NCBI RefSeq assembly: GCF_027942865.1
Contig: NC_134524.1
Coordinates: 31,824,351-31,888,350, forward strand
Direction: 5' to 3'
DNA: 64,000 bases
Origin: Odontesthes bonariensis
Lineage: Eukaryota; Chordata; Actinopteri; Atheriniformes; Atherinopsidae
Shown: piece by piece, positions 54,004 through 64,000 of the stretch
How the letters are laid out: each line of letters opens with the position of its first letter
Numbering within the stretch: position 1 is the stretch's first letter
The notes under the pieces: model-generated
Seen by the model: only the letters and a program-made list of their open reading frames with translations
Told to the model about the DNA's origin: nothing
The model's database searches: none
Translations under genes and position numbers: made by a program

Positions 54004-54396
54004 AAGTAGGGCTGTGACTCGATTAAAATTTTTAATCGAGTTAACTACAGGCTTTGAAATTAATTAATCGAAATTAATCGCATTTTAATCGCATATACTT
54101 TATCCTTTAGAAAATTAACATTTTCAACAATATTTCAACAAACACAGAACATATCCCTATTTGAAATCTGAATGTAGCATGCATGAAAACACAGTATATA
54201 GAATCTTGGATGTTAAGCTGCGTTGGGCCCCCGTTAGCTTCCACGCCAGCTGCTACATGTTTAGCGTTGAGGTGATATTTGAGGCTTGATACGCTGCGGT
54301 GATACGCGAATTCCTTCTTGCATAATCTGCACACAACCACGCTCTTGTCGACGCTTCCATCCGTCTGTATTTAAAAAAAAATACAGACGGATGTCA
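54004..54396 (-). pseudogene. hAT-like element fragment with BED zinc finger
   Basis: The left part is AGGGCTGTGACTCGATTAAA with many TTAATCG repeats, typical of hAT subterminal sequence. On the minus strand VVCRLCKKEFAYHRSVSSLK is followed by YHLNAKH, giving C-x2-C and H-x4-H of a BED finger, the N-terminal DNA-binding domain of hAT transposases. The catalytic core is missing. A palindrome (CATCCGTCTGTATTT against AAATACAGACGGATG) at 54358-54393 marks the right side. Confidence 0.65.
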
Positions 54397-54564
54397 TGGT
54401 GTCATGGTGCTCGTTGTCTCCTCTTTCCTTTCCTCTCAACCCCCAAACCAGTTGAGGCAGTTGATGGCCGAATTTGGGCTGGAATTCATTTTTGAAATGG
54501 GAAGAGGTTCTAAATTTTTTTTAACCTTTTTAAATTATAAATCAGAAACTCAGAATGACAAAAA

Positions 54565-57500
54565 GGACAAAGAATGAGTAGCTGTCTTTTATTTGCTTCC
54601 TTGCACATAATGTAGTACATGTTATTTCATATACCAGAAGTGCCAAAGTGTTACCTGTACAGGGAAAGAGTTTGTGGATGCCATCATTGTGTGCTTTTCA
54701 GATGTGGGATAGAACATTTTAAAGAAAGTTGATCTGCAAGTTATCTCAGCTTTATATAGAAAACGAAACAAGCACTTTCTTTCATCCATATTTCATTTCA
54801 AATAAGTCCCTTTTGTTAGTGTACATGATAATTATGACGTCGTCATGATTAAGACCTCATTTCAGATGCAATGGGTTCTAAAATGTTGACCTACTTGTGA
54901 AAAGGTGATGGCCTTCAGCATAAAAACGCTCAACGTATAATTTCCAAAGAAATAATGCTAAACCTAACACAACCTGTAAACTACATGTAAATAAAACTGG
55001 AAAAAAGATTTACAGTTGCTGTTAAATCCACTGTATTTCTTCACTTAACTGGTGTTCGGGAGCAGGACACAAATCTAAAAAACATCTTACAGGTTTTTGT
55101 TTTGCACGACAAATAACACAAAACAGTCACAAAACAGAAAACTTTGAATTCGTGCCGATGACCCCAAATTCAGTTTCTTTTTGTGCCACCCAGCACAACT
55201 TTCATAAAGTAATTTATTTCAGTGGGTCACACGGTTCATGTGTCCAATGTGTTTTGTATTTTTTAGCAAAGGAGACTCATTTGTCATCCAGTGATCCAGG
55301 AAAAAGATTCATGCCATAGATCAGAGTCTTTTGATGAAAGCCATGATGCTTTCCTATACATAACCAAGTAGCTTGTAATATGAAAAAGAGTGACAAAACA
55401 GCAACTGAAATCAAAATGGACATTTATGTAGTTTTTGCAAAAGTATCATAGTTATAGAACAGGAGTGAAACAAAGTTTTTTCTTTAACTCTGAATACGGA
55501 CTTTGTTGTCTGATATTTGCAAAGCAACTGTCCTTTCATGAAAATTTCACAAAAAAATGCGGTGTCAGTCTTTTCCTCCACGCAGTTATTTTTGGGTCCA
55601 TTTGTCTTTATACTGATGATCAGATTATGTTTTTGCAACCGTTTCACTGCTGTGAGGTTGAAACACTTTCCCCAATGTGAATGCAAAGAACTGGTTGGTC
55701 AGAAGCTTTTTTTCCACCTCCTCAGCAGATGGTAAAACCAATGTACATCATCACTTACTCACAAAGTTAGCATTTGGCTTTATGCCAAATTCACCTTAAC
55801 AGCACATCAAATCTTTGCAATATTGAAGATGAGTTCAGATTTTCTTTGCTTTCACCCTGTTATTACGGGCAAACTGTAAAATGCACATAAAACAGGTATA
55901 TGTACAAATCACATAGATCTCCTAGCTAACTTTAGCATGTGATGGCTAAGAAGAGTCTTGTGTTTTGCATTTTTAGAGATTTAAGAGATGCTTCACTCGG
56001 ACTTTAAAGAAGACTTTGTGATATTGTTATCAATCCCATGTCATGTACAGGAGTTTCACGTGGAGTCCCCACGTGAACAACTTAAACTTGTTCCAAGCTG
56101 AAGGACGCATATGCACAGGCCTAATAGTATGCAGCTTCTTCATGGAGTCAAATACACAACTCGAAGTTACAGGCAGACACACATTTATAAAAGAGCGCAA
56201 GACCACAGTTCTGTTGTGGCCATCTTAAATAACAATGGCGATACAGAGCATTAGCATACTTACTGCAGACATTTATGGCAACGCATCTACTGTCTTTGAC
56301 ACTGTGGCACTTTATGGCACCTATACTGTCATCATCAGGCCAACATTCGTACTGTCAAAAGGTGATGGCGAACTTAGCAAAACGTACATAAAACACATCA
56401 CTGGTTCCAGAAGATTCTTCTTCTCTTCTGTCAGAAAATAATTGAGCTTTAATTTTACAGCCTCCTCTGGCCACGATGTCAACTCAGAACTAAGACTAGC
56501 AATGAGATATCATTTTCTCCTTTTAGCAATCCCAAATCAGTTCTTCTCTCGTCATCTAATCTATTGAATGTCCATATTGTTTGTTTTGTCTGTCACTCTG
56601 AAATCCAATGATACTGAGTTTAAACTTTGATGATTTTAAGCGTATAGTTATTTCTCTCATAATAGAAATGATCGTTCAGTATTTTATTTCTGATTAAAAC
56701 TCATTAACTGAATTTTCCTGATTATTGTTTTCAGCTGATTCAACACATTCAAAATGAATAAATGGCTTTGATTTAGATAAATCTGTTTGCTTCATGTTGT
56801 AGCAATCTTTACCAACACTATACTATGACAATCTTTGGTTGAGAATTCTTTTTTAAGCGACCTTTTTCCACTCACTGAAACTCCTGTGATTTTTCTCCTG
56901 TCTCTGTCGACAGTTCCGTGCTGCTCATCAGCACATCCATGATCCCGATCACCTCCTGTGGAATTTATAACACCACATTTTCACATATAATTCAAAGATC
57001 CACTATCTGACAATACAGTTCTGATTCCTAGCCCTGCCTGTTTCATTTTTGAATAACCTTAACCAGGTTTGGCATGTGTGAGACGATTAAACATCATCAA
57101 TCAAATCTACAGACAATTCTGTGAACATTAGTCTCCCTCTAGACTCTCCAAAATACTTGCAGACAAGTTACAGTAAAACACCTTAATAAGGTTGCAAGAA
57201 AACCAAAATCATACATACAAGTCAGTGACAATTTAAAGGCAAAATCTGAACTAATGAACCTTACCTACAGTGAGGAGATCCAAAGTCTCTGTTATTCTGT
57301 GGGGGCATTTTTCTCTCCATAACAGAGAAGGGTCACTGCAAATCAAATCAGTCAGTCTGAATGGTCATTTCTATGTTATACTAAAACAGGAGTGGTCTCT
57401 TCCAGGTATTGAAATGATATTATTCTTATGCTGCTGCCTTTGAAGTCACTACATCTGAAAACAGCTAAATACAGAATTGAGATTTTTGGACCGGCAATCT

Positions 57501-59383
57501 CCACTGCAATAATCAAAATGCAAAATGACTGTATATCTTTTAGGAGAAAGGTGCTTCATTTGAAGTTCCAGAGGTTTCTAGAATTGATGCATAGGTGTAT
57601 TAAAATGGTTCTGGCAGAAGATAGCGGCCAAAAAAACCTTACTATGACGCCTTCAATTTTTTTTCCCTTAGATTTGTCACAATTCAACCAGGTAAAAAAA
57701 TGAATTAATGAATTAAAAAAAAACATTTTCAGGTCCATGTTTGAGTTGATATTTTAACTTGCTGTCTGAAATGTCTTGTTTACACAGTATCCTGCCACTT
57801 TGTTAGGCTTCTGAGATGGTGACAGGGAATTCATGCTTTACACAGAAATTAAAATAAAGCAGATCTAGCTGGTGAACTATTACACCAGTTTCTCAGATCA
57901 AGTCTTAATTACTGCGTAAAGTGCTGATGACATTTTTTAATGATGTTTTTTTATGGATTATATTTTGCAGAACCAAACCAAAAATGAAACTATGAAAGAT
58001 GAAGTCAAAGCTGATAATTGGTGATGCTTTTTTGCAGTTCACTCTAAAGGCCGGAAGTCTTTAGCGCTGTTTAGCTTAAAGACTCGTATTATTTCAAGTT
58101 AATTGTGAAAAGTTCAGCCAAGCATCCTATAATAAGTACACACTTGGCATTTTTAACAAACGAACATCTTAAGAAAATCAGTTGAAAAGTGAAGGAGGTA
58201 TGATGATTTCACTCGTGTATACGCTGCTGATGCAAATAGATGGAATGAACACCATATTGTTTGGTTAGAGGTTACAAAGTTATTTCAATTCAGTGAGAGG
58301 AAACATGTCTAATCCAGTCTTTGATGAAGGTTAACCTTTGCATAGAAGCAACTGAAGGATGTTCAGATGCTCATGTACTATCGTTCCCCTGAACAAACAT
58401 GTTAATGACGAGACTTTTTGTAATCAGTGAGCCAACACTGCTTTACGAGCATTTGAACACATTTTGATTTCAGACCACATTACAAAATATGGTTGTTAAA
58501 TTGGGAAAAAAGCACTTGGAAAGACACATCGATGCTCCAACAACATTGCTTAAGCATTTTACATAGGGCTTGAATACGTGCATTTTGGAGTATGTTGTAA
58601 GCTTTCCCCGCATTGCAGAAGCAAAGACACAATTTATATCTGTTGATATTTTAAAATACATCAATAAATGTTATTGTTTTTAAATTTCACAGTGTTCAAT
58701 GACTTCACTGGTCTTCGTCTCAGAGGTTCCCATCAAAAATGAGTTTGCAACCAGCGATTAGTATTTCTTTAACATATTGCCTCATGCAGCTTGGTTGAAA
58801 AATAAACAGAAAGAAAAAAAATCATCTTTACGTTTGGCACAATTTAAATATACGTGTAGATATACAATAATATCAATATACAAGCATAATGGAACATAGA
58901 TATTCAACAGCCACCCAAAAGGTTAAAAACATTTATATACTATCGTCTAATCATGGGATTTTCAGTTTACACTGATATATTCTCTTTTGGGAAAAAAAAA
59001 AAGAAAACACACTCCCACACTAGATACATCCAAAAAGAACATTCTCATGCACACAGACACACACACACACACACACCCACACACAGAAACAGCTCTTACT
59101 TTGAGTGAGTCTTATTCAAAAGAAACAGACTTTTCTTAAACAGACTTGGCACAGTTTCAGTGTAGTAAGGAAGCACTTGAACCATATCTAGAGTTTGTTA
59201 TAAATGCCCAAAATGAAGGGAGGTTATGTTGACTTAGCTGAATGAAGGCTGCTATTGCTGATGACAGAGCTTGGATGGGATAGTTTGTCTCTCTCTTTAT
59301 GGGGCTGATACATGATGAAAGGTTTTCCACGTTACAGCCGTAGCAGCGGGGCACTTTTACTGCTCCTCTGAGCCCGCCGGAGG
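54565..59383 (-). other. slc1a1: Putative slc1a1 3' UTR, 4.8 kb
   Basis: Extends leftward from the slc1a1 stop codon (59384-59386). It is poor in recognisable transposons compared with flanking DNA. The minus strand has AATAAA at 54588-54593. There is no other gene in this interval. Several AT-rich and CA-rich tracts occur, including (CA)n at 59059-59088. The extent is an inference from position; nearer polyadenylation sites may exist. Confidence 0.45.
59059..59088. repeat. (CA)n microsatellite
   Basis: An ACAC run with one CCC interruption, in the putative slc1a1 3' UTR. Confidence 0.85.
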
Positions 59384-61861
59384 CTAAAACTGGGAGGTCT
59401 CCGTGAAGGAGATTGCATCCGTCTTGTCAACAGTGAAGCCTCCATTGACGTAAGATTTCTTCTCGCACTCCTCGTCGTCCATAGTTGCTTCCAGAGCAAA
59501 CGGGTTGGCGACGTCCACGTCTGATATCAGATCAATCCTCTCTAGTTCCCTCTTGGATAGTTTCTGAACAATGCCGGCTCCGTAAGCATCGCCCAGAACG
59601 TTGATCATAGTGCGGAACCGGTCCCTGAAACGCCAGTTACAGTAAATCAGCATTGCTCTTACGTTTGGCTTTAACATTTACAATCAGAAAGGAAGGACAA
59701 ACAGCACAATATATCGTTTTAATGTTGTGATGTATGCATGCCCATCGCAGGACGTGCCATGTTAATAAAGGTAAATTCTTTAAAAAGGGCAATGCTGCAA
59801 CTTCATTGCCACATAATTTTTAAAAAAAAAAAAAAAGGAAAACTGACAAGGTTGTTATTTTACAAAACTGATCAACAAAAGATGTCGGGCTGATAAAGCA
59901 TAAATGTACGGAGCCCCCTAAAGGGATATGGAGGGATTTTTTTTTTTTAAGTATTGCGGGATCTCGCAATTCACGTCAGTGAACCGGAAGTAAAACAGGC
60001 ACAGCAATTTCAGATGTCTCTCACTTATGCCAAAGCCATGTCTGCGTGCAAGAACGGATTTGATGTCTTTATATGTTAGGCCAATACTAAAACAGAAATC
60101 AATAAACTTCTCCCACGGATGATGGGTAGGCTCCTCCATCGCTGTGTCTGTTTTACTTCCGGTTCACTGACGTGGGAAAAATTTTTTGCGAGATCTCGTA
60201 AAAAAAAAAAATCCCTCCATGTCCCTTTTGGGGCTCCGTATTTTTGACTCCGATTTTTGGTTTCTTTGATTTTGTTTCTTTTCTTTTTAAACTATAGTCA
60301 CTAAACTCAATTTGTTACTGGTGATCAACATGCACATGTTCTGCATAACACAATTTACAGATTGTGTTGTATATATAAATTGTAGATATGACAAAGAAGT
60401 CCCATTCCCATTTACATGTTACACAGCATAGTCCAGTTAATGACTCGTGCCTACATTATGACCCTCTACACCAGGGATGTCACGCTCCAGTGCTCCAGGG
60501 CTGCTGTCCTGCAGCTTTTAGATGTTTCCCTGCTTCAACACACCTGATTCTGATTAAACTGATCTCTTCAAAAGATTGTTCAATTCTGCACAAACCAGCT
60601 AACGAGGCATTGATCTGAATCAGGTGTGTTGTAGCAGGGAAACATTTAAAACCTGCAGGACAGTGGCCATTGAGGACCGGAGTTTGACATCCCTGCTCAT
60701 TACAATGCAATCTCTGCACCCATTCAAAGTCCTTATTGTATCTAAATCCCACACAACACAAAACATTAATTTTCATGTTTCTGCCTCACCCCAAAAGTGT
60801 GTCTGTGTGTAATCTTTTCTTTTTACTGCAGCCTTCTTGTTCGGCACTGAACTCTGCAGAAGCCGGTTCCATTTAAGACAGCAGAAGGCCAGTGACTGTA
60901 TTAGTATAGCCTAGTAGTGGAATACTATATTCTTAAAGAAAAAGAGAAAAAAAAAGGCAGGCCTGGTGACTTTGGGTGGGTAGTAAAGCAGCAGAATCTG
61001 CCAGAAGATGCAGTGAAATAGGATGTAATATTGTAAATAAGATGTAAACATCTCAACAAAAAGTGAATAAAATCAGCATACTCTGCATGGCTTAATTTGA
61101 TTGTTTCTCAATCTGAATAGGACTTATTGGGGGTTATGGTAAAAGAAAAAAGCTGTTCACATGAGAGTCTTATACAGAGTAGTCTTACTTGGGTTGATAT
61201 TGCTACATAATTCTGCTGTGCATGTAAAGGTTATTAGTGAAATATGAGATGGGATAAATAGAAAAAAGCAGGATTTCATTTTTTAAAAATGAACGAATAA
61301 GGTGAATCAATTTATTAATTTGCTTACCTGAGCTTCTCAATGTTTGACAAAAATGACATTATGCAGATCAAATTATACTGAATTTGATGTAACTGGACTG
61401 GATAAATAATGAACTGGATTAATTGGGACTGTAATAACTGGAGTGCAAGTAAACTTGTGTACTTAAGTACCTTCAGATGACATTTGCTGTGAATTGGCAC
61501 TATATAAAAAATATTGAATCTAATATGTACGAAGGAAAGAGTTACATCACAGATATTTATGTCTGACCAGGAAAAATGGAGTATCTGCGTAGATGCTCAT
61601 GCAGGGACCCTCATTGCCCTTTCTTAGGGCCCACATTTGCCTTCCTCCCTGAGGCAAATGTTATTGGATGTTTTCTGATATTGCGCAGGCCTGGTTTTGT
61701 CATAGAAAAGATAAACAAGCACTTACAGCAGCCAATCGACAGCCACTATCAGAGTGACATCACTTGCAGGTAATCCAACAGCTGTCAAGACTATCACCAT
61801 GGTGACAAGCCCAGCATTAGGGACTCCTGCTGCTCCAATACTGGCAACGGTTGCTGTAATA
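59384..61861 (-). CDS. slc1a1: Excitatory amino acid transporter 3 (EAAT3/EAAC1), C-terminal exons
   Basis: Two exons are in the window: 61861-61727 (penultimate) and 59624-59384 (last, ends TAG), joined in phase at WLL|DRFRT. EAAT3 cotransports glutamate or aspartate with Na+ and H+ and counter-transports K+ at the plasma membrane. The penultimate exon encodes [20 protein letters not shown] (hairpin HP2, the extracellular gate) and the start of TM8. The last exon continues TM8 with [12 protein letters not shown], the block with the Asp, Arg and Asn side chains that bind substrate and Na+. The cytosolic tail has YVNGGF, a sorting motif in EAAT3, and ends TSQF, a PDZ-binding end that distinguishes EAAT3 from EAAT1/2. 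The remaining exons lie to the right of the window. Identification is firm. Confidence 0.95.
59909..60238 (-). mobile_element. Short inverted-repeat element in the last slc1a1 intron
   Basis: The ends CGGAGCCCC and GGGGCTCCG, with matching inner GGAGGGATTTTT and CGTCAGTGAACCGGAAGTAA / TTACTTCCGGTTCACTGACG blocks, make a hairpin of about 330 bp. TA lies on both sides (59907-59908, 60239-60240). The minus strand encodes [20 protein letters not shown] and [12 protein letters not shown], a helix-turn-helix-like region found at the start of some teleost integrase-like transposon proteins. The superfamily is not determined. Confidence 0.65.
60472..60695. mobile_element. Small hAT-type MITE in the last slc1a1 intron
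   Basis: The ends CAGGGATGTCACGCTCCAGT and (reverse strand) CAGGGATGTCAAACTCCGGT are inverted repeats, and the arms continue to pair through CCTGCAG...TTTCCCTGCT and AACACACCTGATTC. Flanking 8-mers CTCTACAC and CTCATTAC match at 5 of 8 positions, so the target duplication is diverged. There is no coding sequence. Confidence 0.75.
61380..61540 (+). repeat. Old L2-family tail
   Basis: TAAGTACCTTCAGATGACAT and TGGCACTATATAAAAAATAT follow the order of the L2 tail at 50121-50356 but with many substitutions. Confidence 0.55.
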
Positions 61862-64000
61862 CTGAAATAAAAAGGCACAGTTTTAGAAATAGTTCTCATA
61901 ATAAAGCAACTCAATTGTGTAGGAACGTTAGAGATGACAATATAACTTGAATATACAGAGAGGGACAAAAGTCTGACCTTGTAATTTTATGTAAATCTAT
62001 TATTTTTAGGTTCAATAATCAAACTAGATAAACTCCTCTGTACAAAAATCCTGACCTCCTTAGGTTTTTTTCCTTCTTCCTGAAGTGGCTTTTTGAAATG
62101 ACACCCAGATGGAATTGGTCAGCTCTTCTGACTCTTTTTCAAGGAATTCAACTTGTAACCACTGTTGCCCTGTTAAAAGTACAGCTATACTTCAAGTTTC
62201 CACGAACACTGCTAAAATACAATAGCATTGGGATTGTAGGAAGCCTGACGTCAGAGCTAAGTGACAGTGTCAAAAGTCACTGTCAGGTTATTATTCAATA
62301 TTGTTGACAAATCATGTATGGCACTCTGGAAACTAGGTTAGTTGTATCCAAAACGGCATCAGGCGGATCAAAAGTGAGCACATCATCAGATGCATTAAGC
62401 TTTATTCAGTGAGAGATGCAGAATCTGCGTAATTAGAGAATTTGATAAATAAAGAGGGTCTTTAGTCACCTAAGGTTTAGTCGAAAGAAGACTGTGTAGT
62501 TGTCTCAGGATGAGTAGTGTTTCTAATTTCACATCTCAGCAGGGGAAACAAGGACAAGTATGATGAACCATGAATTTCTTAGTAGATGATGAAAAAAGTA
62601 ATGTTTTCTGAAGAATTCTAGTGAAGAGATTTATAGGAGTAACACAAGGGGGGTTATAAGGTGACCCCTTGAGAAAATAATATGGCACCTTATCACACCG
62701 ACAGCAAACGGTTGTAAAAATATTCAAGTCCAATGGTTCTTCTACTAGAGTACCTAGAACTTAACACCTATAGTGAATTAACTCCAATCTGATAAAGGAG
62801 CTGGAGCACACCATCCTTCAAAGACATGCTCCACCTTCTTTTTTTCTTTCTTTCAAGTTGCTTTCATGTTAAATGTTGCAAAAAGCTTCATGGATTACAT
62901 GGTGATGCTCATCTCTATACAAGAACACATCTGATGCTTCCCTTTGTGATGAGCTGATGCTTGAGGCATCATTACGTTTGTCACGGTGTTGATGTTTGAT
63001 ATGTAGCTTTGGCAAAAGTTCAACAAGCAAGACATGATCCATTTCATTCACTCTTTCTTCCCATTTAGGGTTAAACTAAACTGATGATAAGAAAGGCCCA
63101 TTTCTTATCATAAATCACGTCATGTTCTGCCCTGATACAGCGAGTCTAAAAACCAAACATTATTCCAAGTCTTAGTACACCAAACATTTCTGACTATTTT
63201 ACACCAATAAATTTATTTAAACCTTTCATTTGATCGCTACTCATCACTGAGTCACAGCCGAGTGTAAGACCATCCCATCCAAAGTTTTCCACTGTCCAAT
63301 AACTTTTGTACTTAACTCCGACCTTGTGGGGGGTTAGGGTTTCTGAGTTAAAACCACAAGGTTAGGTTTAGGCCTCTAATATAGGATTAACCTACTAATA
63401 ATCTTATATCCAAAACAGGTGAATTAAGACAGTTATGCCAATTATGCAAACATAATCATAACTATCTCCATTAGTCATGATCTCCATTAGTCTCCACTAT
63501 ACGATTAACCGATAATTGTGACATGCATAACGCTAACTTTCCTCTACTGTCATTCGACCCCAATTTCAAGAACATTTATGGGGGCAACTTGAGGACTGAA
63601 AAAGCTAAACAATAATGACATCACAAGTAATTCCTTAAAACATTGTCAGATCATGTTGGGGTAACATGTGTGGGGTGAGCGTTACTCAAGTACTCAAGTA
63701 TTCAAGTTCATTACAAATTCTATTAGAGGTTTGCTCACTCGAGCTCTGGTTTAGACTCTATTCAATAATTATGTGAAACAAAAGGGGACAAATGTCTGCT
63801 TAATCCTGCCTGAAGCCCAGAGGTTTCACCTGTTGTCATGGAAACGTGGCTCAGTATCAGAGTTCCCTTTTTCTTTTGCACAAACAAAAACGTGTCTTCA
63901 GTCTTCTTCGTCATTAAACTCCTTGGTCTGAAACAAATCATCTTTGTGTCTCGAGCAATATGGAATGTTGAGTAACATGCAGATTAAATTTGCAGTCAGA
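61862..64000 (-). other. slc1a1: slc1a1 intron (to the window edge)
   Basis: The preceding slc1a1 exon, expected to encode TM7 and its NMDGT motif, was not found here, so the intron runs past the right edge. No bounded repeat or other gene is recognised. Confidence 0.6.

Noticed and set aside
1-64000. CRISPR arrays, bacterial operons, phage or plasmid features
   Set aside because: None seen; introns, SINEs and LINEs show this is vertebrate nuclear DNA.

Overview
The window is nuclear DNA from a ray-finned fish, most probably a percomorph teleost. Three observations support this: split vertebrate genes, a dense mixture of DNA transposons (Tc1/mariner, hAT, piggyBac, Harbinger), L2-type LINEs and Ty3/gypsy elements, and the linkage of a SPATA6L-like gene with SLC1A1. 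I cannot name the species.

Three host genes can be read by joining exons with consistent splice phases. trmt10a (+, coding 16710-23978, 7 coding exons, 330 aa) encodes a tRNA N1-methylguanosine-9 methyltransferase. A spata6/spata6l-family gene (+, coding 25398-47714, 12 exons, 370 aa) encodes a spermatogenesis-associated protein; its neighbour slc1a1 favours spata6l. slc1a1 (-, last two coding exons 61727-61861 and 59384-59624) encodes the C-terminus of the neuronal/epithelial glutamate transporter EAAT3, and the rest of the gene lies beyond the right edge. trmt10a and spata6l are head-to-tail, 1.4 kb apart. spata6l and slc1a1 converge. I see no shared pathway among the three.

Layout: 1-16.2 kb holds no host exon I recognise; it carries a foldback MITE, a SINE, LINE tails, a Tc1/mariner element, an orphan LTR with a tRNA-Trp primer site, a hAT element, a LINE cut by a piggyBac-type MITE, and a hAT element containing a Harbinger-like element. 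16.5-24.1 kb is trmt10a, with two Tc1-like elements and a MITE in introns. 25.3-48.5 kb is spata6l; intron 1 holds a complete Ty3/gypsy retrotransposon of CsRn1 type (25961-30448), and later introns hold hAT, mariner, L2 and sushi-like remnants. 48.5-53 kb is a nearly full-length L2 LINE on the minus strand. 54.6-59.4 kb is poor in repeats and is probably the slc1a1 3' UTR. 59.4-64 kb is slc1a1 exons and introns with two small inverted-repeat elements.

The most interesting new signal is in the CsRn1-type retrotransposon: its gag and protease frames overlap at a GGGAAAC slippery heptamer followed after 5 nt by a 13-bp stem, the layout of a programmed -1 frameshift. I found no evidence for an undescribed host system. 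Everything is from reading the sequence; no database search was run.
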